A stretch of DNA of 64,000 nucleotides from Streptomyces sp. CB02959 (GCF_002803155.1 NZ_NNBP01000015.1:1-64000); one strand, 5' to 3'; shown: positions 9,716 to 18,339, numbered from the stretch's first letter. Notes: generated by a model from the sequence alone, not told the origin. Made by a program: numbers and translations.

Positions 9716-10375
9716 ATGGTGCAGAAGGCCAAGATCCTCCTGGTCGATGACCGGCCGGAGAATCTGCTGGCGCTGGAGGCGATCCTCTCCGCGCTCGATC
9801 AGACACTGGTGCGGGCATCGTCCGGGGAGGAAGCGCTCAAAGCACTGCTCACCGACGACTTCGCGGTGATCCTGCTCGATGTGCAGATGCCGGGGATGGA
9901 CGGTTTCGAAACGGCCGCGCACATCAAGCGGCGGGAGCGTACCCGGGACATCCCGATCATCTTCCTCACCGCGATCAACCACGGCCCGCACCACACCTTC
10001 CGCGGATACGCGGCCGGCGCGGTCGACTACATCTCCAAGCCGTTCGACCCGTGGGTGCTGCGCGCCAAGGTCTCGGTCTTCGTCGACCTGTACATGAAGA
10101 ACTGCCAACTGCGTGAGCAGGCCTCGCTGCTGAGGCTCCAACTGGACGGCGGCCGGCAGAACGTCGGCGAGACCAAGGAGTCCGCCGGGCTGCTCGCCGA
10201 ACTCTCCGCGCGGCTGGCCGCCGTCGAGGAGCAGGCCGAGGCGCTCTCCAAACAGCTCGACGAGTCCGCGGACGCCGCGGCGGTGGCCACCGCCGCGCAC
10301 CTGGAGCGCAAACTGACGGGCCTGCGGCGGGCGCTGGACGCCCTGGAGCCCGGCGCCGGGGCACCCGCCGGCTGA
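9716..10375 (+). CDS. osaB: OsaB response regulator with C-terminal coiled coil
   Basis: 219 residues. An N-terminal receiver domain has the acidic pocket DD near residue 11 and phosphoacceptor Asp55 (LLDVQMPGMDG); the conserved Lys follows in YISKPFDP. After about residue 130 comes an Ala/Glu/Leu-rich heptad-like region rather than a DNA-binding domain, so it probably works by protein contact. The ATG at 9716 has GAGGAGG at good spacing. A longer reading from GTG 9578 would add 46 residues without domain similarity. It follows osaA in the same direction after 267 bases, which suggests its own promoter. In S. coelicolor OsaB is the partner of OsaA. Confidence 0.9.
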   Translation: MVQKAKILLVDDRPENLLALEAILSALDQTLVRASSGEEALKALLTDDFAVILLDVQMPGMDGFETAAHIKRRERTRDIPIIFLTAINHGPHHTFRGYAAGAVDYISKPFDPWVLRAKVSVFVDLYMKNCQLREQASLLRLQLDGGRQNVGETKESAGLLAELSARLAAVEEQAEALSKQLDESADAAAVATAAHLERKLTGLRRALDALEPGAGAPAG

Positions 10376-10472
10376 CGGAGCGTCCGCGGCCGGCTGACGG
10401 TCTTTCACGCGCCGGGCGCGCGACACGAATGGGTGAAGCGCCGCGCGCTCGTGCCGCGCACGCCGGCGCCTG

Positions 10473-10478
10473 TAATCT
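10473..10478 (+). promoter_or_regulatory. -10 box for leaderless ftsK mRNA
   Basis: TAATCT lies 7 bases before the ftsK ATG and no Shine-Dalgarno sequence is present. Transcription would therefore start at or next to the start codon, which supports the choice of start at 10486. Confidence 0.6.
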
Positions 10479-10485
10479 CGTCGGC

Positions 10486-13278
10486 ATGGCCTCACGTACG
10501 TCCGGCAAGGGAACCCAGCGCACGGCGGGCCCCTCGAAGCCGCGCGCCGGACAGTCCGGGGGCGCCGCCAAGAAGACCGCCGCCAAGAAGGCGCCCGCGA
10601 AGCGGCCGCCGGCCAAGAAGGCCGCGGTCGCCAAGAAGGCCCCGGCGAAGAGGGCGCCCGCCAAGAAGGTCGCGCCGAAGCCGGCGCCGTCGCCGACCGG
10701 CGGCGTCTACCGTCTCGCGCGGGCCTGCTGGCTGGGCGCCGCGCACGCCATCGGGGCGGTCTTCCGCGGCTTCGGCCGCGGCGCCAAGAACCTCGATCCG
10801 GCACACCGCAAGGACGGGCTGGCGCTGCTGCTGCTCGGCCTGGCGCTGGTCGTCGCGGCCGGCACCTGGTCCAACCTCTCCGGCCCGGTCGGCAACCTCG
10901 TCGAACTGCTGGTGACCGGGGCGTTCGGGCGGCTCGACCTGGTCGTCCCGATACTGCTCGGCGGCATCGCGATCCGGCTCATCCGCCACCCAGAGCGGCC
11001 GGAGGCCAACGGCCGGATCATCATCGGGCTCTCGGCGCTGGTGATCGGCGTGCTCGGACAGGTGGCGATGGCCTGCGGGTCCCCGGGGCGCGGCGACGGG
11101 CTCGCCGCCATACAGGACGCCGGCGGCTATGTCGGGTGGGCGGTGTCCAAACCCTTGATCTTCACCGTCGGGCAGACCCTGGCGGTGGCGCTGCTGGTGC
11201 TGCTGACCGTCTTCGGACTGCTGGTGGTGACCGCCACTCCGGTGAACGCCATCCCGCAGCGGCTCCGGGCGCTCGGCGCGCGGCTCGGTCTGCTGGAGAC
11301 CACGGAGGACGCGGCTTACGAGGACGAGGCGGAGTACGCCGAGGAGTGGCGTGAGCAGCCGGCCCGCCGGGCGCGGCGGACCCCTCCCGCGCAGACCGAA
11401 CCGGAGGCGCTGGAGGAGGCCGCGCTCGCCAAGCGGCGGCCGCGCCGGGCGCCGGCCCAGCCCACCGACCGGCCGATGGACGCGGTGGACGTCGCCGCCG
11501 CGGCCGCCGCGGCGCTGGACGGCGCGGTGCTGCACGGCGTCCAGCCCTCGCCGCTGGTCGCCGAGCTCAGCGGCGGCATCTCCGGGGAGCGCCGGGAGCG
11601 CACCGCGGACACCGCCGAGGAGAGCGGCGCGGTGCCGCCGGCCCGGGGCGCGGAGCCGCCCGCGGCCGCCCCGGCCCCCAAGGCCGAGCGCTCCCCGTCG
11701 GTGCCGGACCTCACCAAGAGCGCGGTGCCGGACCTGACCAAGGCCGCACCGGAGCCGACCGGAGACCTGCCGTCGCGCGCCGAGCAGCTGCAGCTCTCCG
11801 GCGACATCAGTTACGCGCTGCCGTCGCTGGACCTGCTCACCCGCGGCGGCCCCGGCAAGTCCCGCAGTGCCGCCAACGACGCCATAGTGGAGGCGCTGAC
11901 CAACGTCTTCACCGAGTTCAAGGTCGACGCCGCCGTCACCGGCTTCACGCGCGGCCCGACGGTCACCCGCTACGAGGTCGAGCTCGGCCCCGCGGTGAAG
12001 GTCGAGAAGATCACGGCGCTGGCCAAGAACATCGCGTACGCGGTGGCCTCCCCGGACGTGCGGATCATCTCGCCGATCCCCGGCAAGTCCGCGGTCGGCA
12101 TCGAGATCCCGAACACCGACCGCGAGATGGTCAACGTCGGCGACGTACTGCGCCTGGCGGACGCCGCCGGGGACGACCATCCGATGCTGGTCGCGCTCGG
12201 CAAGGACGTCGAGGGCGGCTACGTGATGGCGAACATGGCGAAGATGCCGCACGTGCTGGTCGCCGGCGCGACCGGCTCCGGCAAGTCGTCCTGCATCAAC
12301 TGCCTGATCACCTCGATCATGGTGCGGGCCAGTCCCGAGGACGTCCGCATGGTGCTCGTCGACCCCAAGCGGGTGGAACTGACGGCCTACGAGGGCATCC
12401 CGCACCTGATCACGCCGATCATCACCAACCCCAAGCGGGCCGCCGAGGCCCTCCAGTGGGTGGTGCGCGAGATGGACCTGCGCTACGACGACCTCGCGGC
12501 CTTCGGCTACCGGCACATCGACGACTTCAACGAGGCCGTCCGCTCCGGCAAGCTCAAGACGCCAGCGGGCAGCGAGCGCGAGCTGACGCCCTACCCGTAC
12601 CTGCTGGTGATCGTGGACGAGCTGGCGGACCTGATGATGGTCGCGCCGCGGGACGTCGAGGACTCCATCGTCCGTATCACGCAGCTGGCCCGCGCGGCCG
12701 GCATCCACCTGGTGCTGGCGACCCAGCGGCCGTCGGTCGACGTCGTCACCGGCCTGATCAAGGCCAACGTGCCGTCCCGGCTGGCGTTCGCCACCTCCTC
12801 GCTGGCCGACAGCCGGGTCATCCTCGACCAGCCGGGTGCCGAGAAGCTGATCGGCAAGGGCGACGGGCTGTTCCTGCCGATGGGGGCCAACAAGCCGGTC
12901 CGGATGCAGGGCGCGTTCGTCACCGAGGAGGAGGTGGCCGCCGTCGTCCAGCACTGCAAGGACCAGATGGCGCCGGTCTTCCGGGACGACGTCACCGTCG
13001 GCACCGCCAAGAAGAAGGAGATCGACGAGGACATCGGCGACGACCTCGACCTGCTGTGCCAGGCGGCGGAGCTGGTGGTGTCCACCCAGTTCGGGTCGAC
13101 GTCGATGCTCCAGCGCAAGCTGCGGGTGGGGTTCGCCAAGGCCGGGCGGCTGATGGACCTGATGGAGTCGCGGAACGTCGTCGGGCCGAGCGAGGGCTCC
13201 AAGGCGCGTGACGTGTTGGTGAAGCCGGATGAATTGGACGGAGTGCTGGCGGTCATCCGGGGGGAGGCTATCCAGTAG
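10486..13278 (+). CDS. ftsK: DNA translocase FtsK
   Basis: 930 residues. A Lys/Ala/Pro-rich basic N-tail (KKTAAKKAPAKR-type repeats, residues about 20-70) precedes four membrane helices (about 120-260). An acidic, low-complexity linker runs to about 440, followed by the FtsK motor. Walker A GATGSGKS covers residues 594-601, Walker B is VIVDELADLM, and the C-terminal winged-helix gamma domain contains STSMLQRKLRVG. It pumps chromosomal DNA across closing septa during sporulation septation. The histone-like N-tail may bind DNA or anionic lipid; that is inference. The upstream GTG at 10429 would place the start before the -10 box, so ATG 10486 is preferred. Confidence 0.96.
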   Translation: MASRTSGKGTQRTAGPSKPRAGQSGGAAKKTAAKKAPAKRPPAKKAAVAKKAPAKRAPAKKVAPKPAPSPTGGVYRLARACWLGAAHAIGAVFRGFGRGAKNLDPAHRKDGLALLLLGLALVVAAGTWSNLSGPVGNLVELLVTGAFGRLDLVVPILLGGIAIRLIRHPERPEANGRIIIGLSALVIGVLGQVAMACGSPGRGDGLAAIQDAGGYVGWAVSKPLIFTVGQTLAVALLVLLTVFGLLVVTATPVNAIPQRLRALGARLGLLETTEDAAYEDEAEYAEEWREQPARRARRTPPAQTEPEALEEAALAKRRPRRAPAQPTDRPMDAVDVAAAAAAALDGAVLHGVQPSPLVAELSGGISGERRERTADTAEESGAVPPARGAEPPAAAPAPKAERSPSVPDLTKSAVPDLTKAAPEPTGDLPSRAEQLQLSGDISYALPSLDLLTRGGPGKSRSAANDAIVEALTNVFTEFKVDAAVTGFTRGPTVTRYEVELGPAVKVEKITALAKNIAYAVASPDVRIISPIPGKSAVGIEIPNTDREMVNVGDVLRLADAAGDDHPMLVALGKDVEGGYVMANMAKMPHVLVAGATGSGKSSCINCLITSIMVRASPEDVRMVLVDPKRVELTAYEGIPHLITPIITNPKRAAEALQWVVREMDLRYDDLAAFGYRHIDDFNEAVRSGKLKTPAGSERELTPYPYLLVIVDELADLMMVAPRDVEDSIVRITQLARAAGIHLVLATQRPSVDVVTGLIKANVPSRLAFATSSLADSRVILDQPGAEKLIGKGDGLFLPMGANKPVRMQGAFVTEEEVAAVVQHCKDQMAPVFRDDVTVGTAKKKEIDEDIGDDLDLLCQAAELVVSTQFGSTSMLQRKLRVGFAKAGRLMDLMESRNVVGPSEGSKARDVLVKPDELDGVLAVIRGEAIQ

Positions 13279-13432
13279 CACGCACGTGCGGACCCCCTCG
13301 TCCGCGCGCGGAGGCAACCGTTTCCCTTGGCGGTACGTCAAGTTGAGGGAGGCGGGGGGAGGCTGCTCCGGCCTCCGGCCCCGAGGCTGCGCCACGGGGC
13401 GTTCTGATGGCGTACAAACCCGGCTCTCCCGC

Positions 13433-13463
13433 TTGCCCGACCCTTTCGCAACACCCCTAGACT
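13433..13463 (+). promoter_or_regulatory. Candidate vegetative promoter for the RodZ-like gene
   Basis: TTGCCC (13433-13438) and TAGACT (13458-13463) are separated by 19 bases, 41 bases before the GTG at 13504. The -10 is a good match, the -35 only fair and the spacing a little long. Confidence 0.45.
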
Positions 13464-13503
13464 GAACTTCCAGCAGGTGGCTACACGCTCGAAAGGCGCC
13501 CCC

Positions 13504-14343
13504 GTGTCCATCGGCAACTCCCCCAACTCCCCCGAAGAGGACCGGCCTTCCGCCGGTCCGGACCGGCCTTCGGTCGGCCGAGCCCTCCAGCAGGCCCGTG
13601 TCGGTGCGGGACTGACCGTCGAAGAGGTCAGTACGGCGACGCGGGTGCGGATCCCCCTCGTGCACGCGATCGAGCAGGACGACTTCTCGAACTGCGGCGG
13701 CGACGTCTACGCACGCGGACACATCAGAGCGCTCGCCCGTGCCGTCTCCCTCGACCCCCAATCCCTGATCGAACGCTACGACGCCGACCACGGCGGCCGG
13801 CCCACCCCGACCGTCGCCGCCCCGCTCTTCGAGGCGGAGCGGATCCGGTCGGAACCGCGCCGCCCCAATTGGACCGCCGCGATGGTCGCGGCGATCGTCG
13901 CCGTCGTCGGCTTCGCCGGCTTCACGTTCTTCAGCAGCGGCAGCAAGCACCAGGGCGGTCCGATCGCCTCCGACACCGCCAAGGCCGACAAGCCGGGCCC
14001 GGCCTCCAGGACCATCCACCCCCAGGCCCCCCAGCCGCCCCGGCCGGCCCCCTCCGACAGCGCCATCGCCGGACTGCCCAAGGACAAGGTCACGATCAAG
14101 GTGACCGCCAAGGACGGGCAGAGCTGGATCTCCGCCAAGGACGCCAACGGCAAACTCCTGCAGGACGGGCTGCTCAAGCAGGGGGAGTCGAAGACGTTCA
14201 CCGACAAGGAGCGGATCGATCTCGTCGTCGGGAACGCCGGAGCCGTACAGCTGTACGTCAACGGCAAGGAGGTCAAGAAGGTCGGCGACGAGGGCTCGGT
14301 GGAGCGGCTGAGCTACACGCCGGGGGACCCGCAGGCGGGCTGA
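13504..14343 (+). CDS. RodZ-like HTH membrane protein
   Basis: 279 residues from GTG 13504, which has AAAGG 8 bases upstream. Residues about 20-90 form a Cro/C1-type helix-turn-helix of the RodZ kind (GRALQQARVGAGLTVEEVS, then VYARGHIRALARAVSLDP). A single membrane helix lies at about 120-140 (MVAAIVAVVGFAGFTFF). A Pro-rich linker leads to a C-terminal beta domain of the DUF4115 type (DGQSWISAKDANGKLL). In rods RodZ links MreB to the wall machinery. In Streptomyces this protein is usually found between ftsK and rimO, and its exact role is unclear. A GTG nine codons upstream is also possible. Confidence 0.83.
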   Translation: MSIGNSPNSPEEDRPSAGPDRPSVGRALQQARVGAGLTVEEVSTATRVRIPLVHAIEQDDFSNCGGDVYARGHIRALARAVSLDPQSLIERYDADHGGRPTPTVAAPLFEAERIRSEPRRPNWTAAMVAAIVAVVGFAGFTFFSSGSKHQGGPIASDTAKADKPGPASRTIHPQAPQPPRPAPSDSAIAGLPKDKVTIKVTAKDGQSWISAKDANGKLLQDGLLKQGESKTFTDKERIDLVVGNAGAVQLYVNGKEVKKVGDEGSVERLSYTPGDPQAG

Positions 14344-14361
14344 GGACGGCCGCCCGGACGC

Positions 14362-14404
14362 TCTCCGCCGCCCGCCCCCGGGGTCCCGGGACGGGCGGCG
14401 GAGA
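14362..14404 (+). terminator. Hairpin terminator between the RodZ-like gene and rimO
   Basis: A perfect 13-bp stem (TCTCCGCCGCCCG, 14362-14374, with 14392-14404) closes a 17-base loop that can itself pair. There is no T tract, as is common in Streptomyces. It lies 19 bases after the stop codon and before the rimO -10 box, separating the two transcripts. Confidence 0.65.
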
Positions 14405-14435
14405 CCTGCGCGCCATAGGGGTGTCCGGGACGAAG

Positions 14436-14441
14436 TAGGCT
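14436..14441 (+). promoter_or_regulatory. -10 box for leaderless rimO mRNA
   Basis: TAGGCT ends 7 bases before the rimO ATG and there is no ribosome-binding site, so the operon transcript probably begins at the start codon. Confidence 0.6.
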
Positions 14442-14448
14442 GAGCCCC

Positions 14449-15954
14449 ATGCCCGAACGCCGTACCGTCGCCCTTGTCACTCTTGGCTGCGCCCGTAACG
14501 AGGTGGACTCGGAGGAGCTCGCAGGCCGCTTGGCAGCGGACGGCTGGGAGCTCGTCGAGGACGCCGTCGACGCGGATGTGGCCGTCGTCAACACCTGTGG
14601 CTTCGTCGAGGCCGCCAAGAAGGACTCCGTCGACGCCCTGCTGGAGGCCAACGATCTGAAGGATCACGGCCGGACCCAGGCCGTGGTGGCCGTCGGCTGC
14701 ATGGCCGAGCGCTACGGCAAGGAGCTCGCCGACGCGCTGCCCGAGGCGGACGGGGTGCTCGGCTTCGACGACTACTCCGACATCTCCGACCGGCTGCAGA
14801 CCATCCTCAGCGGCGGCATCCACGCCGCGCACACCCCGCGGGACCGCCGCAAGCTGCTGCCGATCAGCCCGGCCGAGCGCCAGGACGCCGCCGGGGTCGC
14901 GCTGCCCGGCCACGCCCAGTCCGGCGCCGAGGAGCCGGCGGCCCCGCCGCAGGACCTGCCCGAGGGCGTCGCACCGGCCTCGGGGCCGCGGGCGCCGCTC
15001 CGCCGCCGGCTGGGGAACGACCCGGTGGCCTCGGTGAAGCTGGCTTCGGGCTGCGACCGGCGCTGCTCGTTCTGTGCGATCCCGTCCTTCCGCGGCTCGT
15101 TCATCTCGCGCCGCCCCTCGGACGTGCTCGGCGAGACCCGCTGGCTGGCCGAGCAGGGCGTCAAGGAGATCATGCTGGTCTCCGAGAACAACACGTCCTA
15201 CGGCAAGGACCTCGGCGACATCCGGCTGCTGGAGACGCTGCTGCCGGAGCTGGCCGCGGTCGACGGCCTGGAGCGGATCCGGGTCAGCTACCTCCAGCCC
15301 GCCGAGATGCGGCCCGGCCTGATCGACGTGCTGACCGGCACCGACAAGGTGGCGCCCTACTTCGACCTGTCCTTCCAGCACTCGGCGCCGAGTGTGCTGC
15401 GCGCGATGCGGCGGTTCGGTGACGCCGACCGCTTCCTGGAGCTCCTGGAGACCATCCGCAGCAAGGCGCCGGAGGCCGGGGCACGCTCCAACTTCATCGT
15501 CGGCTTCCCCGGCGAGTCGGAGAGCGACCTGGCGGAGCTGGAGCGGTTCCTGGGCGAGGCCCGGCTGGACGCCATCGGCGTCTTCGGCTACTCCGACGAG
15601 GACGGCACCGAGGCCGCCGGCTACGACGACAAGCTCGACCCCGAGGTGGTCGCCGAGCGGCTGGCGCGGGTGTCCCGACTGGCCGAGGAGCTGACCGCGC
15701 AGCGGGCGGCCGAGCGGGTCGGGGAGACCGTCCGGGTGCTGGTGGACCGGGTCGACGACGAGGACGACGGGATCGTCGGGCGGGCCGCGCACCAGGCGCC
15801 GGAGACCGACGGGGTCACGCTGCTCACGACCGGCCAGGACCTGCGACCCGGTCGTATGGTCGAAGCAAAGGTGGTCGCGAGCGAGGGCGTGGACCTCGTG
15901 GCGGAGGTGCTGTCGGTGGACGGTACGGGATGTACCGAGGAGGCGGGCAGATGA
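14449..15954 (+). CDS. rimO: Ribosomal protein S12 methylthiotransferase RimO
   Basis: 501 residues. Radical-SAM methylthiotransferase that modifies the conserved aspartate of ribosomal protein S12. The N-terminal UPF0004 domain carries cysteines in LGCARN, NTCGF and VGCMAE for one iron-sulfur cluster. The radical-SAM cluster motif is Cys202-x3-Cys206-x2-Cys209 (CDRRCSFC). A TRAM domain closes the protein. A 50-residue Ala/Pro-rich insert between the first two domains is longer than in most RimO proteins, a usual actinobacterial trait. The stop overlaps pgsA by ATGA. The paralogue MiaB, also in this window, has a different N-terminus and target. Confidence 0.95.
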   Translation: MPERRTVALVTLGCARNEVDSEELAGRLAADGWELVEDAVDADVAVVNTCGFVEAAKKDSVDALLEANDLKDHGRTQAVVAVGCMAERYGKELADALPEADGVLGFDDYSDISDRLQTILSGGIHAAHTPRDRRKLLPISPAERQDAAGVALPGHAQSGAEEPAAPPQDLPEGVAPASGPRAPLRRRLGNDPVASVKLASGCDRRCSFCAIPSFRGSFISRRPSDVLGETRWLAEQGVKEIMLVSENNTSYGKDLGDIRLLETLLPELAAVDGLERIRVSYLQPAEMRPGLIDVLTGTDKVAPYFDLSFQHSAPSVLRAMRRFGDADRFLELLETIRSKAPEAGARSNFIVGFPGESESDLAELERFLGEARLDAIGVFGYSDEDGTEAAGYDDKLDPEVVAERLARVSRLAEELTAQRAAERVGETVRVLVDRVDDEDDGIVGRAAHQAPETDGVTLLTTGQDLRPGRMVEAKVVASEGVDLVAEVLSVDGTGCTEEAGR

Positions 15955-16610
15955 GCGGAGCCTCGGCTTCCGCCGCCGGGAGGCCGCGCACGGCGCCGGC
16001 CGTCCGGCAGGCCGGGCTGTGGAACATCGCCAATGTCCTGACGATGCTGCGGCTGCTGCTGGTCCCGGCGTTCGTGCTGCTGCTGGTGCACGACGGCGGG
16101 ACGAGCCCGGTCTGGCGGTCGTTCGCCTGGGCGGCCTTCGCCGTCGCCATGATCACCGACGTCTTCGACGGGCATCTGGCGCGCACGTACAACCTGGTCA
16201 CCGACTTCGGCAAGATCGCCGACCCGATCGCGGACAAGGCGATCATGGGTGCCGCGCTGATCTGCCTGTCGGTGCTGGGGGATCTGTCCTGGTGGGTGAC
16301 GGGCGTGATCCTCTTCCGGGAACTGGGCATCACGCTGATGCGGTTCTGGGTGATCAAGCACGGAGTGATTCCGGCCAGCCGGGGCGGCAAGATCAAGACA
16401 CTGGCGCAGGGCACCGCCGTGGGCATGTACGTGCTGGTGCTGACCGGGCCGCTGGCCACCTTCCGCTGGTGGGTGATGGCGGTGGCGGTGGTGCTGACCG
16501 TGGTGACCGGGCTCGACTACGTGCGGCAGGCCGTGGTGCTGCGCCGGGCCGGGCTGGCCCGGGAACGGGCCGGGTCGGCCGGGAAGCCCGCGAAGGACGA
16601 CGTCCGGTGA
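15951..16610 (+). CDS. pgsA: CDP-diacylglycerol-glycerol-3-phosphate phosphatidyltransferase family protein
   Basis: 219 residues with about five membrane helices. The CDP-alcohol phosphatidyltransferase signature is complete: DVFDGHLAR near residue 65, then GKIADPIAD with both catalytic aspartates. The enzyme makes phosphatidylglycerol phosphate, the precursor of phosphatidylglycerol and cardiolipin. The ATG overlaps the rimO stop (ATGA) and has GAGGAGG before it. The 3' end overlaps cinA by GTGA, so the three genes are translationally coupled. Streptomyces have several PgsA-like paralogues; this is the one next to cinA. Confidence 0.9.
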   Translation: MSGASASAAGRPRTAPAVRQAGLWNIANVLTMLRLLLVPAFVLLLVHDGGTSPVWRSFAWAAFAVAMITDVFDGHLARTYNLVTDFGKIADPIADKAIMGAALICLSVLGDLSWWVTGVILFRELGITLMRFWVIKHGVIPASRGGKIKTLAQGTAVGMYVLVLTGPLATFRWWVMAVAVVLTVVTGLDYVRQAVVLRRAGLARERAGSAGKPAKDDVR

Positions 16611-17143
16611 CCGCGCCGGGTTCTGCGGCGGCCGGGGCACTGGAGGTGCTCGCCGGGCGGCGGCAGAGCCTGGCGGTGGCCGAATCGCTCACCGGCGGGC
16701 TGGTCGCGGGCGAGCTGACCGCCGTCCCCGGTGCCTCCCGGGTGGTGCGCGGGGCGGTCACGGCGTACGCCACCGACGTCAAGCGGGAGCTGCTGGGGGT
16801 GGACGGCGCGCTGCTGGCCGCCCGCGGGGCGGTGGACGGCGAGGTCGCCCGGCAGATGGCCCGCGGAGTGCGCCGGGTGCTCGGTGCCGACTGGGGCATC
16901 GCGACCACGGGCGTCGCCGGGCCCGAGCCCCAGGACGGGCAACCGGTGGGCACCGTCTACGTCGCCGTCCAGGGCCCGGACGGCGAGGGCGCGGTGCGGC
17001 GGCTGGGGCTGACGGGGGATCGTGACCGGATCCGTCGGGACAGCGTCCAGGCCGTGCTCGCACTACTGCTTCGCGAACTCACGGAAAATGCGCGGGCACA
17101 GGATACGGAACAACACGGGGGGAATGGATGTTTGCAGCCCTGA
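16607..17143 (+). CDS. cinA: CinA C-terminal family nicotinamide-nucleotide amidohydrolase
   Basis: 178 residues forming only the CinA C-terminal domain (PncC), without the N-terminal molybdopterin-binding-like domain of long CinA. Conserved motifs include AESLTGG near residue 25 and TGVAGPEPQDGQPVGTVYVA. The domain hydrolyses nicotinamide mononucleotide to nicotinate mononucleotide in NAD recycling. The GTG overlaps the pgsA stop by four bases. A longer in-frame reading exists only because the upstream frame is open through pgsA. In actinobacteria this gene sits between pgsA and clgR. Confidence 0.9.
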   Translation: MTAPGSAAAGALEVLAGRRQSLAVAESLTGGLVAGELTAVPGASRVVRGAVTAYATDVKRELLGVDGALLAARGAVDGEVARQMARGVRRVLGADWGIATTGVAGPEPQDGQPVGTVYVAVQGPDGEGAVRRLGLTGDRDRIRRDSVQAVLALLLRELTENARAQDTEQHGGNGCLQP

Positions 17144-17146
17144 GTG
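17121..17146 (+). promoter_or_regulatory. Weak SigR-like promoter upstream of clgR
   Basis: GGAAT (17121-17125) is followed by 18 bases and GTG, against the SigR pattern GGAAT-N18-GTT. It overlaps the cinA 3' end, 92 bases before clgR. Clp and Lon control by thiol stress is known in Streptomyces, which makes the match plausible but not proven. Confidence 0.4.
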
Positions 17147-17237
17147 AACACGTACTCGCTCCCGGCACGCCTGCGGCCCGAGGCGGTACGGTGGGGCGAG
17201 AAGGATCCGCATCCGAGGTCCGAGGAGGGAGCCAGCG

Positions 17238-17621
17238 ATGATTCTGCTTCGTCGCCTGCTGGGTGACGTGCTGCGCCGACAGCGTCAGCGCCAAGGCCGC
17301 ACCCTGCGCGAGGTCTCGTCCTCCGCCCGGGTGTCGCTCGGCTACTTGTCCGAGGTCGAGAGGGGCCAGAAGGAGGCGTCCTCCGAACTGCTCTCGGCGA
17401 TCTGCGACGCGCTGGATGTGCGCATGTCCGAGCTGATGCGAGAGGTCAGCGACGAGCTGGCACTCGCCGAGCTGGCCGCGTCCGCGGCCGCGACGGACAC
17501 GGTGCCCGCGCCTGTCCGGCCGAAGCTCAATTCGGTGTCCGTCGCGTCCCTGACCGGTGTGCCGGAGGAGCGCGTGACCATCAAGTCCCCGGCCGACGTC
17601 GTGGATGTCGTCGCGGCCTGA
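17238..17621 (+). CDS. clgR: Clp protease gene regulator ClgR
   Basis: 127 residues. An XRE-type helix-turn-helix occupies about residues 15-75 (GRTLREVSSSARVSLGYLSEVERGQ). Known ClgR proteins activate clpP and lon genes in Streptomyces and Corynebacterium. The chain ends in VVAA, fitting the C-terminal Ala-Ala signal by which ClgR is itself degraded by ClpP. The place after pgsA and cinA is conserved for clgR in actinobacteria. GAGGAGG precedes the ATG. A strong terminator follows. Confidence 0.92.
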   Translation: MILLRRLLGDVLRRQRQRQGRTLREVSSSARVSLGYLSEVERGQKEASSELLSAICDALDVRMSELMREVSDELALAELAASAAATDTVPAPVRPKLNSVSVASLTGVPEERVTIKSPADVVDVVAA

Positions 17622-17643
17622 CACCGCAGACCAGGCATGACCG

Positions 17644-17676
17644 GAAGCCCCGGCGGGCAGCGCCCGCCGGGGCTTC
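17644..17676 (+). terminator. Terminator after clgR
   Basis: A perfect 15-bp stem (GAAGCCCCGGCGGGC, 17644-17658, with 17662-17676) and AGC loop lie 22 bases after the clgR stop. Only TTC/TTG follows the stem, so the T tract is short. Confidence 0.85.
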
Positions 17677-17768
17677 TTGCTGCCCGTGCGGTGTCCCAGT
17701 GGGGCCCCGGCCGGACCGGCTCGGCTGCTCGGAGGGGCGCCTTGGCCCGTAGCATGGGGCCAATCGGA

Positions 17769-17784
17769 ATATTCGCCCGAATAT
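17769..17784 (+). promoter_or_regulatory. Palindrome in the dps 5' region
   Basis: ATATTCG-CC-CGAATAT is a perfect 7-bp inverted repeat with a 2-base spacer, ending 29 bases before the dps ATG. It is strikingly A+T-rich for this genome and placed where an operator would act. The binding protein is unknown. Confidence 0.5.
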
Positions 17785-17813
17785 CCTCAATACGCCTTAA
17801 AGGGAGTATCTGG

Positions 17814-18284
17814 ATGTCTGTGGTCACGAGCACGCTGTCCGAACAGGCCCGCACCGTCGTCGGCAACGCCCTCCAAGGCGCCCTGGTGGACCTGGTGGAT
17901 CTCTCCCTGGTCGCCAAGCAGGTGCACTGGAACGTCGTCGGCCCGCGCTTCCGCTCCGTCCACCTCCAACTCGACGAGGTCGTCGCCACCGCACGGCAGC
18001 ACGCCGACACGGTCGCCGAGCGGGCCGCGGCCATCGGGGTCACGCCGGACGGCCGGTCCGCGACGGTCGCCAAGACCAGCGGCATCCACGAGGCACCGGA
18101 CGGCTGGGTCAAGGACGGTGACGTCGTCCGGACGATGGTGGACGCGCTCGGCGTGATCATCGGGCGGATGCGGGAGCGGATCGCCGCCACCGACGAGCCC
18201 GACCCGGTCAGCCAGGACATCCTCATCGGCCTCACCGCCGACCTGGAGAAGCACCACTGGATGTTCCAGGCCGAGTCCCGGTGA
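17814..18284 (+). CDS. dps: Dps-family ferritin-like DNA protection protein
   Basis: 156 residues from ATG 17814, which has AAAGGGAG upstream. The Dps ferroxidase region is clear: KQVHWNVVGPRF near residue 40 followed by HLQLDEVV, supplying the conserved His, Asp and Glu at the dimer interface. The C-terminal helix has LEKHHWMFQ. Dps dodecamers store iron and protect DNA under stress. The position matches the S. coelicolor paralogue usually called dpsB (from memory). It lacks a long Lys-rich tail. The long upstream in-frame extension from 17637 has no Dps similarity and is not used. Confidence 0.92.
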   Translation: MSVVTSTLSEQARTVVGNALQGALVDLVDLSLVAKQVHWNVVGPRFRSVHLQLDEVVATARQHADTVAERAAAIGVTPDGRSATVAKTSGIHEAPDGWVKDGDVVRTMVDALGVIIGRMRERIAATDEPDPVSQDILIGLTADLEKHHWMFQAESR

Positions 18285-18290
18285 CCGCGG

Positions 18291-18339
18291 CCGGCTGAGC
18301 GCGGCCGGGCGATCGGCCGCCGACCGGGGCCGCAGCCGG
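18291..18339 (+). terminator. Possible hairpin terminator after dps
   Basis: Nested stems, CCGGCTG (18291-18297) with CAGCCGG (18333-18339) and GCGGCCG (18301-18307) with CGGCCGC (18314-18320), start just after the dps stop. No T tract is present. Confidence 0.4.

Noticed and set aside
13229..13465. Small ORF between ftsK and the RodZ-like gene
   Set aside because: It begins inside ftsK, has no ribosome-binding site and covers the region needed for the downstream promoter.
10492..15792. Minus-strand open frame of 1766 codons opposite ftsK-rimO
   Set aside because: It spans several well-supported plus-strand genes and its product has no recognisable domain.
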